From BS750m-G4 sp964472195 (GTDB lineage: Bacteria > Bacteroidota > Ignavibacteria > Tepidaquicellales > Tepidaquicellaceae), in assembly GCA_964472195.1 (NCBI GenBank), contig CAYYJH010000006.1, positions 1 through 54,618 on the forward strand: 54,618 nucleotides of DNA, in the 5' to 3' direction. A program made the translations under genes and the position numbers. This document shows, piece after piece, positions 6,883 through 16,660 of this stretch; the stretch's first letter is position 1, and every line of letters starts with the position of its first letter. The notes beneath the pieces are model-generated. The model did not search any database, was not told the origin of the DNA, and saw only the letters and a program-made list of their open reading frames with translations.

Positions 6883-6889
6883 TAAATCA

Positions 6890-9800
6890 ATGCAAAGAAA
6901 AAAAGTTACAATCGATGGAAACGAAGCAGCTGCTTACTCTGCTCACAAAACAAATGAAGTAATTGCTATCTATCCAATTACACCGTCATCCCCGATGGGT
7001 GAACATTCGGATGCATGGTCGAGTATTGGTCATAAGAATATTTGGGGAACAGTGCCGAAGGTTATTGAAATGCAGAGCGAAGGGGGGGCATCTGGCGCTG
7101 TCCACGGTGCTTTACAAAGTGGTTCCCTTACAACGACTTTTACAGCATCGCAGGGACTTTTGCTAATGATACCAAACATGTATAAAATTGCAGGCGAGTT
7201 AACCTCCACGGTATTTCATGTTTCAGCAAGATCAATAGCCTGCCAGGCTTTATCAATATTTGGAGACCACAGCGATGTTATGGCAACAAGGCAAACCGGT
7301 TTTGGGATGATTTGTTCAAACTCTGTTCAGGAAATTATGGATTTTGCATTGATTACTCAAAGAGCATCGCTTGAATCAAGAATTCCATTTGTACATTTCT
7401 TTGACGGGTTCAGGTCATCGCATGAAGTAATGAAAATCGAACAACTGTTAGAAGATGATTTCAAAGCTATGATAGATGATAAATTTGTCAAAGAGCATCG
7501 TGCAAGGGCACTCACTCCTGATAAACCTGTAATAAGAGGTACGGCTCAAAATCCTGATGTGTATTTTCAAGGAAGGGAAACAGTAAACAAGTTTTATCAA
7601 AACTGCCCCGATATAGTTCAGAGTTCAATGGATAAGTTCTTCGATATTACCGGGAGAAGATATAACTTATTTGATTATTATGGTGCACCAGATGCAGAAA
7701 GAATTGTAATACTTATGAGTTCAGGTGCTGAAACTGCGGAGGAAACTGTTGAATATTTGATTGAAAGACAGGAAGAAAAAATTGGAATAATCAAGGTAAG
7801 ACTTTTCAGACCATTTTCAACTAAACATTTCATTGAATCAATACCAAAGACCGTAAAGAAAATAGCTGTTTTAGATCGAACTAAAGAACCCGGCAGTATA
7901 GGTGAACCTATGTACCTTGATGTTGTTACAGCGATATCCGAAAATATGTCGAGTGAAACACCTCATTTTGAAAAAATGCCAACGATCATTGGCGGCAGAT
8001 ACGGACTTTCTTCAAAAGAGTTTACACCGGCAATGGTGAAAGCGGTTTTTGATGAACTCAATAAAGATGAACCAAAAAATCATTTTACCGTTGGTATTAA
8101 TGATGATGTAACATTTACGAGTCTTGAGTACGATGATGCTTTTTCCTGTGAAAGAGATGATGTTATAAGAGCAATGTTTTATGGTCTCGGTGCTGATGGT
8201 ACTGTTGGTGCAAATAAAAACTCAATAAAAATTATCGGTGAAGAAACCGACCATTATGCCCAGGGATATTTTGTTTATGACTCGAAGAAGTCATTATCTT
8301 CTACTATTTCACATTTACGTTTCGGAAAGAAGCCCATTAAATCAACTTATCTGATCGAGACTGCAAATTTCATAGCGTGTCATCAGTTTACAATGCTTGA
8401 AAAGTTTGATGTTCTTAAGAATATTGTTGATGGCGGTACTTTTTTATTAAATACTCCTTTTCCAAAGGAAGAAGTTGTTAAGAAGATTCCACGGAGAATG
8501 TGCGAACAAATTATTAAAAAGAAACTTAAATTCTATGTAATAAACGCTTATGACGTCGCTAAAGAAACCGGAATGGGTTCGAGGATTAACACTATCATGC
8601 AGACATGTTTCTTCGCAATCTCAGGAGTTCTGCCGAAAGAAGAAGCTATTGCAAAAATAAAAGAAACAATAGAAAAAACATACGGGGCGAAAGGACAGGA
8701 AATAGTTGAGAAGAACTTCGACGCTGTTGATAAGACACTTGAGAACTTGTTTGAAATTAAACTCACAGAAAATGAGATGAACGACGTTGAGCTTCCGCCA
8801 ATAGTATCCGACAAAGCTCCTGAATATGTAAAAAAAGTTTTATCGAAGATAATGGAAGGAGAAGGGGATAAAGTTAAGGTGAGCGAAATGCCTGTAGATG
8901 GGACTTTTCCAATGGCGACTACCCAATGGGAGAAAAGAAACATTGCACTTGAGGTTCCTGTTTGGGATCAGGAGATTTGCATACAATGCGGTAAGTGTGC
9001 AATAATTTGTCCACATGCTACAATCAGGATTAAAGCTTATGATAAGGATCTATTAAAGGATGCACCACCAACATTCAAATGGATGGATGCACGTGGTAAA
9101 GAATACGAACAAAACACAGCCTATTCGATTCAGGTAGCAGTAGAGGATTGTACTGGCTGTACACTTTGTTATGAGATTTGTCCTGTTAAAAACAAAAAAG
9201 AGGTCAGGCTTAAGGCTCTCAACATGGCACCACAGTTCCCATTACGTGAACAGGAAAGGATTAACTATGAATATTTCTTATCTTTGCCTGATTATAACAG
9301 GCTTAAGGTTAACGTTAACACTGTAAAAGGAAGCCAACTATTACGTCCACTGTTTGAATTTTCCGGGGCATGTTCTGGTTGTGGAGAAACACCTTACATC
9401 AAACTAGTTACGCAGTTATTCGGTGACAGAACTATTATCGCAAACGCTACAGGCTGTTCTTCTATTTACGGAGGTAACCTGCCTACAACACCTTATGCAG
9501 TCGATGAAGATGGCAGAGGTCCTTCGTGGTCGAATTCATTGTTTGAAGATAATGCTGAATTCGGTCTGGGAATGAGGTTGTCGATTGATAAACATAATGA
9601 ATATGCAAAGGAATTACTGGGACTGTTACGCGATAAAATTGATAAAGAACTAATCAATGAGGTTATCAATGCAGACCAATCTGATGAAGCGGGTATTCAT
9701 GAACAAAGACAAAGAATAGAGAAACTAAAAAATATATTAAAAGAAATAAACAACGATGTATCCGACAATCTTCTAAGTATAGTTGATTATCTTGTTAAGA

Positions 9801-10462
9801 AATCTATATGGATTGTAGGCGGTGATGGATGGGCTTACGACATTGGTTACGGTGGACTTGACCACGTTATCGCATCGGGGAAAGATGTTAATTTACTTGT
9901 TCTTGATACAGAAGTATATTCGAATACCGGAGGTCAAATGTCTAAAGCCACCGGGCTTGGAGCAGTTGCAAAATTTGCAGCATCTGGAAAACCAAACCCC
10001 AAGAAAGATCTCGGCATGATGGCAATGACTTATGGAAATGTTTATGTTGCTCAGGTTGCTATGGGTGCTAATGATACACAGACATTAAGGGCATTCCTTG
10101 AAGCTGAATCATACAACGGACCTTCAGTGATAATAGCATACAGTCATTGTATTGCTCATGGTATAAATATGGGAAAAGCACTCGATAACCAAAAAGCTGC
10201 TGTTGAGAGTGCTTACTGGCATTTATATAGATATGATCCTCGTCTAATGGATGAAGGAAAGAATCCGCTTAGGTTAGATTCTAAACCTCCTAAGATTAAG
10301 TTTAAAGATTATGCTTACATGGAAACACGGTATAAGATGTTGACGAAATCACATCCTGAGCATGCTAAGGAATTAATGAAAAAAGCACAGGAAGAAGTCG
10401 ATAAAAGGTGGACGCTGTATAAAGATCTTGCAGAACTCAACAATGATGATGAGAAAAAATAA
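6890..10462 (+). CDS. nifJ: Pyruvate:ferredoxin (flavodoxin) oxidoreductase
   Basis: This 1190-residue single-chain PFOR converts pyruvate and CoA to acetyl-CoA and CO2, reducing ferredoxin. Domains in order: N-terminal pyrimidine-binding domain with YPITPSSPMGEHSDAWSS; transketolase C-like domain II (about 260-400); gamma domain (about 415-600) with YGLGADGTVGANKNS; ferredoxin domain with two 4Fe-4S motifs, CIQCGKCAIICP (from C697) and CTGCTLCYEICP (from C754); then the TPP domain with the proximal-cluster CSGCGETPY and the TPP/Mg motif GGDGWAYDIGYGG (from G977) plus LDTEVYSNTGGQMSKAT. Length and all three cluster motifs are normal. It is preceded by a good ribosome binding site and followed after 60 bp by its common partner, a DHOD-like gene. 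An FNR-like site and two CRP/FNR-type genes upstream fit control by oxygen or redox state. Confidence 0.97.
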   Translation: MQRKKVTIDGNEAAAYSAHKTNEVIAIYPITPSSPMGEHSDAWSSIGHKNIWGTVPKVIEMQSEGGASGAVHGALQSGSLTTTFTASQGLLLMIPNMYKIAGELTSTVFHVSARSIACQALSIFGDHSDVMATRQTGFGMICSNSVQEIMDFALITQRASLESRIPFVHFFDGFRSSHEVMKIEQLLEDDFKAMIDDKFVKEHRARALTPDKPVIRGTAQNPDVYFQGRETVNKFYQNCPDIVQSSMDKFFDITGRRYNLFDYYGAPDAERIVILMSSGAETAEETVEYLIERQEEKIGIIKVRLFRPFSTKHFIESIPKTVKKIAVLDRTKEPGSIGEPMYLDVVTAISENMSSETPHFEKMPTIIGGRYGLSSKEFTPAMVKAVFDELNKDEPKNHFTVGINDDVTFTSLEYDDAFSCERDDVIRAMFYGLGADGTVGANKNSIKIIGEETDHYAQGYFVYDSKKSLSSTISHLRFGKKPIKSTYLIETANFIACHQFTMLEKFDVLKNIVDGGTFLLNTPFPKEEVVKKIPRRMCEQIIKKKLKFYVINAYDVAKETGMGSRINTIMQTCFFAISGVLPKEEAIAKIKETIEKTYGAKGQEIVEKNFDAVDKTLENLFEIKLTENEMNDVELPPIVSDKAPEYVKKVLSKIMEGEGDKVKVSEMPVDGTFPMATTQWEKRNIALEVPVWDQEICIQCGKCAIICPHATIRIKAYDKDLLKDAPPTFKWMDARGKEYEQNTAYSIQVAVEDCTGCTLCYEICPVKNKKEVRLKALNMAPQFPLREQERINYEYFLSLPDYNRLKVNVNTVKGSQLLRPLFEFSGACSGCGETPYIKLVTQLFGDRTIIANATGCSSIYGGNLPTTPYAVDEDGRGPSWSNSLFEDNAEFGLGMRLSIDKHNEYAKELLGLLRDKIDKELINEVINADQSDEAGIHEQRQRIEKLKNILKEINNDVSDNLLSIVDYLVKKSIWIVGGDGWAYDIGYGGLDHVIASGKDVNLLVLDTEVYSNTGGQMSKATGLGAVAKFAASGKPNPKKDLGMMAMTYGNVYVAQVAMGANDTQTLRAFLEAESYNGPSVIIAYSHCIAHGINMGKALDNQKAAVESAYWHLYRYDPRLMDEGKNPLRLDSKPPKIKFKDYAYMETRYKMLTKSHPEHAKELMKKAQEEVDKRWTLYKDLAELNNDDEKK

Positions 10463-10522
10463 AATAATTTCAAAAATAATCTATATTAAAAAATTTCTTA
10501 ATAAATTATAATTTTTAAACAA

Positions 10523-11524
10523 ATGGACATTTCCACGAACTACATGGGGTTGAAACTTAAGAACCCAATTATTCCATCTTCATCATTGCCGTTGTCAGAG
10601 ACAGTCGATTCTGTAAAAAGATTGGAGGATGCAGGTGCAGCTGCTGTAGTGGTTTATTCGTTGTTTGAAGAACAGATCACACACGAAGCAGGTGAACTCG
10701 ATCACTATCTTGCCCACGGTACAGAGAGCTACGCTGAAGCATTAAGTTTTTTCCCGGATATGGGAGATTTTAAAACCGGACCGGATGAATACCTGAAGCA
10801 TATCAGTCTTTTAAAAGAATCTGTTGATATTCCTGTTATAGCGAGTCTGAATGGTGTAAGTGAAGGTGGCTGGATGAAATATTCTAAAATGATCGAAGAA
10901 GCAGGGGCAGATGCTCTTGAGTTGAATACATATTACATACCTGCAGACATGAATATAGAAGGTCAGGAAGTTGAAAATATGTATTTAGATAATTTGAAAT
11001 GTGTAAAAAAATCTGCAAAGATACCGGTAGCAATGAAAATAAGCCCTTTCTTTTCTTCGATGGCCAATATGGCAAAGAAGCTTGACGAAGCAGGAGCGGA
11101 TGCCCTGGTTTTGTTTAACAGGTTCTTTCAATCGGATTTTGATCTCGAAGAACTAGAAATTATACCGCATTTAGAATTGAGTACTAATTGGGAAATGGGA
11201 TTACCACTACGATGGATAGCAATATTGTACGGCAGTGTCGAAGCAAGTTTAGCTGCTACGAGAGGTGTTCAGACTCATTTAGATGTTTTAAAGATTATGA
11301 TGTCAGGTGGGGATGTCGCAATGATGTGTTCTGAATTGATAAGAAATGGTTACAAGAGAATAGCAGAAATACTTAATGATTTACAAATTTGGATGGAAGA
11401 ACATGAATATGATTCAGTTGCTCTGATGAAAGGCAGTATGAGTCAAAAGTCTGTTGGAGACAAATCAGCTTTTGAAAGGGCAACTTATATGAAGACATTA
11501 CAGAGTTACGAAGAGATAAAATAA
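10523..11524 (+). CDS. Dihydroorotate dehydrogenase-like protein (PFOR-associated)
   Basis: This 333-residue TIM-barrel protein resembles class 1 dihydroorotate dehydrogenases: YMGLKLKNPIIPSSSLPLSE at the N-terminus, IPVIASLNG, a substrate-type loop AGADALELNTYYI, IPVAMKISPFFS, and a late FMN-phosphate region (GGDVAMMCSELIRNG). The usual catalytic Cys/Ser loop and NxSxPN motif of true PyrD are not seen in standard form. Proteins of this kind are commonly found beside nifJ in diverse bacteria and are annotated only as DHOD-like. Here it follows nifJ by 60 bp, so they are probably cotranscribed. A role in FMN-dependent redox chemistry with ferredoxin is possible but unproven. Confidence 0.85.
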   Translation: MDISTNYMGLKLKNPIIPSSSLPLSETVDSVKRLEDAGAAAVVVYSLFEEQITHEAGELDHYLAHGTESYAEALSFFPDMGDFKTGPDEYLKHISLLKESVDIPVIASLNGVSEGGWMKYSKMIEEAGADALELNTYYIPADMNIEGQEVENMYLDNLKCVKKSAKIPVAMKISPFFSSMANMAKKLDEAGADALVLFNRFFQSDFDLEELEIIPHLELSTNWEMGLPLRWIAILYGSVEASLAATRGVQTHLDVLKIMMSGGDVAMMCSELIRNGYKRIAEILNDLQIWMEEHEYDSVALMKGSMSQKSVGDKSAFERATYMKTLQSYEEIK

Positions 11525-12267
11525 TAGGGGAAAATTTTTCACTCAAAGACGAAGAGAATAATGAACAAGGATTAAAGATTTTTGACTTTGATTGATTTTA
11601 TCACTTAAAAGCCTTTGAAGTTTAAAAGAATTTATCAATTTAGATTTTCCGCATAATTTTATTTTTACATCCTCCGACATACAATTCGATTCCATTAATC
11701 TTTAGTAGTGGAATTTTAGATTTATCATAACGTTCTATTATTTTTGAGCCAACTCTTTGTTTAGCAATGAGCTTTACCGAAGAAATAAAAAAGTTTAGAA
11801 GCAGATTAAGATAGTTTCTATAAAGTTTATTCATCATCTTTATGATCTCAAACTTATCTATTCTATGGTATCCCTAATAATGCCTTACAACAGTCCAGTT
11901 CTTCTCCTCAATAGAGTATTGTCGTTTCAATGATAAGCTCTCGAACGTTTGTACTTAACCGATCTTTTCTTGTTTTTGAAATACTTCAGTAACCTACTGA
12001 AGATTGTTAATATCTAACTCTAATTTAGATTAAATGTTCTTTTTTATCTGATTGCTAATAAATTATAACCTTTCTATTTCTATTATTAAGGTTTCATTTA
12101 TTATGAGTCAACGACCTAATTCTTAACCTTTCCATTGTTACATTTATCTTGACGCAATGCGTCCATGTATTAATAAAATTTTATATATTTATTATGTAAT
12201 TATTACGTACTAAATTGCTTGTTTGAAAAATTAAATCATTATAACAATTTATTAATAACATATTCAC
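11525..12267. other. 743-bp gap without a convincing gene
   Basis: A 65-codon minus-strand ORF (11640-11837) exists, but I recognise no family in it and its codon pattern is not convincing; it could be a remnant. The gap contains a perfect hairpin (11984-12002) and a small GACGC-AAT-GCGTC dyad (12151-12163). The last ~200 bp are very AT-rich and should contain the antiporter promoter. It may hold an RNA gene or a decayed gene, but nothing can be named. Confidence 0.5.
11984..12002. repeat. Perfect 8-bp hairpin CTTCAGTA-ACC-TACTGAAG
   Basis: The arms at 11984-11991 and 11995-12002 are exactly complementary around a 3-base loop. No T-run follows on the plus strand, so it is not a typical terminator. 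It could be an operator or part of a structured transcript. Confidence 0.4.
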
Positions 12268-13851
12268 TTGTCTTTTAAAACTAAAATATTGAAGACTCTC
12301 TTAATATTACCTCTATCTGTAGTGTTTATTTTATTGCCAATAAAACCTTTTATAAGCACATCGCATTCAGAGACTGTATCAGAAAAAACGAATAACATTG
12401 CAGTAGTTCAGCAAGAACAAAAAACCGAAAATGAAAACGAGGTTCAAGCTGAAACCAATCATGGTGATAAATTTGCAGATACTTATTTATTTGTATTCTT
12501 TATCGTTGGTGGTGCTGTTTTAGGTAGATACATTGCAAGAAAGCTAAAACAACCTCCTGTGCTCGGTGAATTGTTAATTGGGGTAATCATGGGTGCTATA
12601 CTTTATCAGTTCCAGGCACCGGTAATGACACTCATTCGTCACCAGGATGAAGTTAATCAAATAATACAAAATAATTTATCCAACAACGAAACATGGGAGA
12701 AAACAATAAAAAATACTCTTCCCGATGAAGCATTCTCAATAGATGGTTATGGTGAAACATTGCTAAATATTATGGAGAGTCCGGAGTTTCCTGAGATTCG
12801 TATCACTATCGAAGCTATATTTCTGCTATCAAATATTGGAGTATTATTATTGCTTTTTCTTGTAGGTTTGGAAACAAGCATAGAAGAGATGGTTGATGTT
12901 GGTGTTTCCTCGATGATTGTTGCGATTGTCGGAGTAATTGTTCCGTTTGTGTTAGGATATTTTTTACTAATGTTTCTGATTCCAGGATTACATTCAAATG
13001 TTTACTTATTTGTCGGAGCAACACTTTGTGCAACCAGCATTGGTATTACGGCACGGGTTTTCAAAGACATGGGAAAATTAAACATTAATGAAGCAAAAAT
13101 TGTTCTGGGAGCTGCTGTTATCGATGATGTACTTGGATTGATTATACTTGCTGTAGTTGCTGGTATAGTCGCTAGCGGAGCGATATCAATGTCTTTAATC
13201 GGGTTAATTACTTTTAAAGCGGTTCTTTTTCTGGGCATTACTTTGTACATTGGGAAAAAGTATCTAAGACATCAAATAAAATTCGCAGCATTAGTCGAAC
13301 ATAGAAATATTAGACTTTTATTTCCATTCGCATTACTCGTAATCCTTGCATGGCTCAGCGATATGATAGGATTAGCAAGCATAGTCGGAGCATTTGCCGC
13401 AGGTTTAATTGTTAAAGAGGAATATTTTCTGGACATCGATGGTAACGAATCAGATACAGTCAAAAAAGTTATGCTTCCTATAGAAACAATTTTCGCTCCT
13501 ATATTTTTCGTTATTATGGGTTTGCAGGTTGATCTTTCGACATTTCTAAATTTCAATATTATTGGCGTTGCATTATTACTTACTCTTGCAGCCATAATCG
13601 GGAAAATCATATCGGGTATATTTATTAAAGGTACTGATAAAAAAATTATCGGGATAGGAATGATCCCCAGGGGAGAAGTTGGTTTAATTTTTGCAAGTAT
13701 GGGAAAAGTCTTAGGAGTACTCGATAGCTCCCTGTTTTCCATAATCGTAATAATTGTCATCTTAACTACATTCATCACACCACCAGGACTTAAATGGGCT
13801 TTTGATGTTTATGACAGGAAGAAGGCGTTAGCAGCACAAAAAGTGTTCTAA
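12268..13851 (+). CDS. CPA2-family cation:proton antiporter
   Basis: This is a 527-residue Na+/H+-exchanger-fold membrane protein. It opens with a hydrophobic segment (about 9-28) and a charged 40-residue linker, followed by about a dozen membrane segments from VFFIVGGAVLG onward. The crossed-helix region holds AAVIDDVLGLI; the paired Asp-Asp is the ion-binding signature of electrogenic CPA2 antiporters such as NapA. GATLCATSIGITARV and the re-entrant-like GMIPRGEVGLIFA are also typical. It ends shortly after the last helix, with no RCK/TrkA-N or UspA domain. The start is TTG (12268); no ATG is available before the first helix. It is monocistronic as far as the sequence shows. The transported ion (Na+ or K+) cannot be told from sequence. 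Confidence 0.9.
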   Translation: MSFKTKILKTLLILPLSVVFILLPIKPFISTSHSETVSEKTNNIAVVQQEQKTENENEVQAETNHGDKFADTYLFVFFIVGGAVLGRYIARKLKQPPVLGELLIGVIMGAILYQFQAPVMTLIRHQDEVNQIIQNNLSNNETWEKTIKNTLPDEAFSIDGYGETLLNIMESPEFPEIRITIEAIFLLSNIGVLLLLFLVGLETSIEEMVDVGVSSMIVAIVGVIVPFVLGYFLLMFLIPGLHSNVYLFVGATLCATSIGITARVFKDMGKLNINEAKIVLGAAVIDDVLGLIILAVVAGIVASGAISMSLIGLITFKAVLFLGITLYIGKKYLRHQIKFAALVEHRNIRLLFPFALLVILAWLSDMIGLASIVGAFAAGLIVKEEYFLDIDGNESDTVKKVMLPIETIFAPIFFVIMGLQVDLSTFLNFNIIGVALLLTLAAIIGKIISGIFIKGTDKKIIGIGMIPRGEVGLIFASMGKVLGVLDSSLFSIIVIIVILTTFITPPGLKWAFDVYDRKKALAAQKVF

Positions 13852-14070
13852 TTTATCCAGTGTTTTAATCCATTTCAAGCATCACAACTTTCTTTGATCC
13901 CGGAATCTACAAAATGCTACCTAAAATCTTTGTAAACTAAAAATCAATTCTGCATATGTACTCTTCCAGAAGCAACTCCTATGTTTAAATTCATTTTAGT
14001 TTTGTAAATATTATCACTATCTTTAATTTTATATTAAATTTAAAACCATTTGGATTCTCCCGTCTTCAAT

Positions 14071-16614
14071 ATGAAGCAAATAATTAAATTCTCATTCATA
14101 GTATCTGTAATGATTTATTTTTCTTATTTCAATAACTATACTGAAGAGTTTGTAAATAATAATTATTTACCCATCTCAAATTTTAAAAAGAAAACAGTTC
14201 CAGCAGATGAATGGTTTGAAAAGCAAAGAGCTTTTCCTTTTGAAGAAATTCCTAATGGTGAATATATTAAAGCAATTGATTATGTGAAAAACTACATGTC
14301 AAATGGCAACATTTCAACGGATAACAATTGGACACTCGCTGGTCCTACTAACATCGAGGGTAGAATTACTACAATAGTTATTCATCCAACAAATCCTCAA
14401 ATTGTATACGTTGGCTGCGCAAACGGTGGAGTATGGAAATCGACTAATTTTTGTCAAAACTGGGTAAGTGTATTCGACGATCAAAATACTTCTTCAATCG
14501 GAGCACTTGCAATAAATCCACAAAACCCCGAAACAATTTACTGCGGGACGGGCGAACCGAATTCACTAAGGAGTTACTATCCCGGTACTGGAATATATAA
14601 ATCAACAAACGGAGGTAACAACTGGACATTTATTGGTCTGGATAGCAGTTATAGCATTGGAAACATTTCTGTAAATCCAAGCAATCCATCCGAAATTTAC
14701 GTTGCTGCTGTAGGCTCTTTACGTAGAAAGAATGATCAAAGGGGAATATATAAATCTACTAACGGCGGCACAAACTGGATAAGATCTTTATACATTGCAG
14801 ACTCAGTGGGAGCAATTGATGTTGCAGTAGTTCCGAATAATCCTTCGAAAGTAATTGCATCTCTATGGGAACGGCAAAGAAGAGAAGATTATATCAAATA
14901 TGGAGGCCCAAAGACTGCCTTGTACTTAACCACAAATTCAGGTTTGAACTGGACTGTTGTTAATGGTGGTTTTCCGTCAAACGAGCCGACACTTGGAAGA
15001 ATATCACTCGATATTTCATCATCAAATCCACAGATCGTATACGCCTTAACAGCATACGCTAACGGTTATAACCGGGGTTTATATAAATCAACTGACGGAG
15101 CTGCTTCATGGACAGTTATAAATTCCACCGTTGCAAGTTCTTCGTCCTATGCATGGTTTAATAGAACCTGCAAATCAAATCCTTCTAATCCAAATATTGT
15201 TTACTGCGGTGGTCTGAGTATGCACAAATCAAACAATGGTGGCACAACATTTAGTTATGTTAGTGCTTCACATGTGGACCAGCATGCTATTGCCTTTGCC
15301 CCTTCAAATCCTTCTTATGTTGTCATTGGTAATGATGGTGGAATAGATTATACGACTAACGGAGGCTCCTCATGGTTTTACAGTAATTCTCTTCCTGTCA
15401 CACAGTTCTACGCTGGGGAAATTAATTTTAGCAATCCCGGTATGATTCTTGGAGGTACACAGGACAATGGTACTATAAGAACAAGCGGCGGTGTAAACAA
15501 CTGGTCAGAAATATACGGCGGTGATGGATTCTATTGCCTTGTGGACTATTCAAACCCAATGAGAGTTTATGCTTCTTCCCAGTTTGGCGGGCTTGGAAGA
15601 TCAACAAATGGTGGTGGGAGTTTTATGAATGGCACATCGGGACTTGACTTATCTTACACTAATTGGATGACACCTTATGTAATGGATAAAAACAATCCTT
15701 TAATTCTGTACTGTGGAACATACAAAATTCACAAAACTACAAATGGTATGCAATCGTGGGTTCCTATAAGCCCTGATCTTACAAACAGCCACATACAAAA
15801 CCTTGGTACGATAACTACTGTTGATGTCTCAAAGTCTAATACTGATGTTATATACTGCGGGACCGATGATGCTAATGTCTGGGTAACAACTAATGGTGGA
15901 ACAAACTGGAATCTGGTGAATTCCGGATTACCAAGGAGATGGGTAACACGTGTTGCAATTCATCCTGACTCATCAAACATTTGTTACGTTACCCTGTCAG
16001 GATATAAAGTAGATTCCACAGGATCTCATATTTACAGAACTACTGATTATGGTGCAAACTGGGTGTCTATCGGGGGAAATTTACCGGATGCTCCTATTAA
16101 TGATGTTTTAATTGATCCGAATGACACAAAGACCCTTTTCATCGGTACAGACGTTTCCGTAATGTATACAAATAATACTGGTGTAAATTGGTTCATACTT
16201 GGTACAGGTATTCCTTCAAATGTTCCCTGCCACGATCTTACACTGCACAATCCATCTAGAACTCTCATTGTCTGGACACATGGCAGAAGTGCATTTAAAA
16301 TTACATTACCACCAATTGTAAACGTAGAAAACAAATATAATAAAACACCCGAAAAATTCTCTCTTTCACAGAACTACCCAAATCCATTTAATCCCATTAC
16401 ATTTATTGAATATCAGTTGGGGAAAAACACTAATGTTATATTAAAAATCTATGACATTACAGGAAAAGAGATTGATGAATTAGTTAACAATTATCAATTA
16501 AAGGGTAAGTATAAAATAAAATTAAATGGGGATAAATACCCGAGCGGTATCTATATATACATGTTGAAAACAAAGGAGTATTTAAAATCAAAAAGAATGA
16601 TACTTATAAAATAA
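14071..16614 (+). CDS. Type IX-secreted beta-propeller protein (sortilin/BNR-like repeats)
   Basis: This is a large extracellular protein. The ATG at 14071 begins a signal peptide (MKQIIKFSFIVSVMIYFSYF); a TTG seven codons earlier is in frame but would spoil it. The body (about residues 80-740) is a string of propeller blades with Asp-box-like turns such as YKSTNGGNNWTFI and STNGGTNW, alternating with NPSNPSEIYVA-type strands, as in VPS10/sortilin-like propellers. The last ~85 residues are a type A sorting domain: NYPNPFNPITFIEYQL, LKIYDITGKEIDEL, PSGIYIYMLK and terminal KRMILIK, which directs export and surface anchoring through the type IX system. No catalytic residues are recognisable; carbohydrate or protein binding is possible. 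It is followed 46 bp later by another secreted propeller protein. Confidence 0.88.
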   Translation: MKQIIKFSFIVSVMIYFSYFNNYTEEFVNNNYLPISNFKKKTVPADEWFEKQRAFPFEEIPNGEYIKAIDYVKNYMSNGNISTDNNWTLAGPTNIEGRITTIVIHPTNPQIVYVGCANGGVWKSTNFCQNWVSVFDDQNTSSIGALAINPQNPETIYCGTGEPNSLRSYYPGTGIYKSTNGGNNWTFIGLDSSYSIGNISVNPSNPSEIYVAAVGSLRRKNDQRGIYKSTNGGTNWIRSLYIADSVGAIDVAVVPNNPSKVIASLWERQRREDYIKYGGPKTALYLTTNSGLNWTVVNGGFPSNEPTLGRISLDISSSNPQIVYALTAYANGYNRGLYKSTDGAASWTVINSTVASSSSYAWFNRTCKSNPSNPNIVYCGGLSMHKSNNGGTTFSYVSASHVDQHAIAFAPSNPSYVVIGNDGGIDYTTNGGSSWFYSNSLPVTQFYAGEINFSNPGMILGGTQDNGTIRTSGGVNNWSEIYGGDGFYCLVDYSNPMRVYASSQFGGLGRSTNGGGSFMNGTSGLDLSYTNWMTPYVMDKNNPLILYCGTYKIHKTTNGMQSWVPISPDLTNSHIQNLGTITTVDVSKSNTDVIYCGTDDANVWVTTNGGTNWNLVNSGLPRRWVTRVAIHPDSSNICYVTLSGYKVDSTGSHIYRTTDYGANWVSIGGNLPDAPINDVLIDPNDTKTLFIGTDVSVMYTNNTGVNWFILGTGIPSNVPCHDLTLHNPSRTLIVWTHGRSAFKITLPPIVNVENKYNKTPEKFSLSQNYPNPFNPITFIEYQLGKNTNVILKIYDITGKEIDELVNNYQLKGKYKIKLNGDKYPSGIYIYMLKTKEYLKSKRMILIK

Positions 16615-16660
16615 ACCAATTTAATCTTAAAGATTCAGAAATAAAAACTACAATTATATT

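Noticed and set aside
8548..8943. 131-codon minus-strand ORF inside the PFOR gene
   Set aside because: It is the reverse strand of a conserved PFOR region and is Ser/Phe-rich, without family features.
11640..11837. 65-codon minus-strand ORF as a gene
   Set aside because: No recognisable family, no ribosome binding site and an AT-rich chance-like composition. Recorded only as part of the gap.
13272..13778. 168-codon minus-strand ORF opposite the antiporter gene
   Set aside because: It is antisense to a clear membrane-protein gene and has a low-complexity composition expected of a shadow frame.
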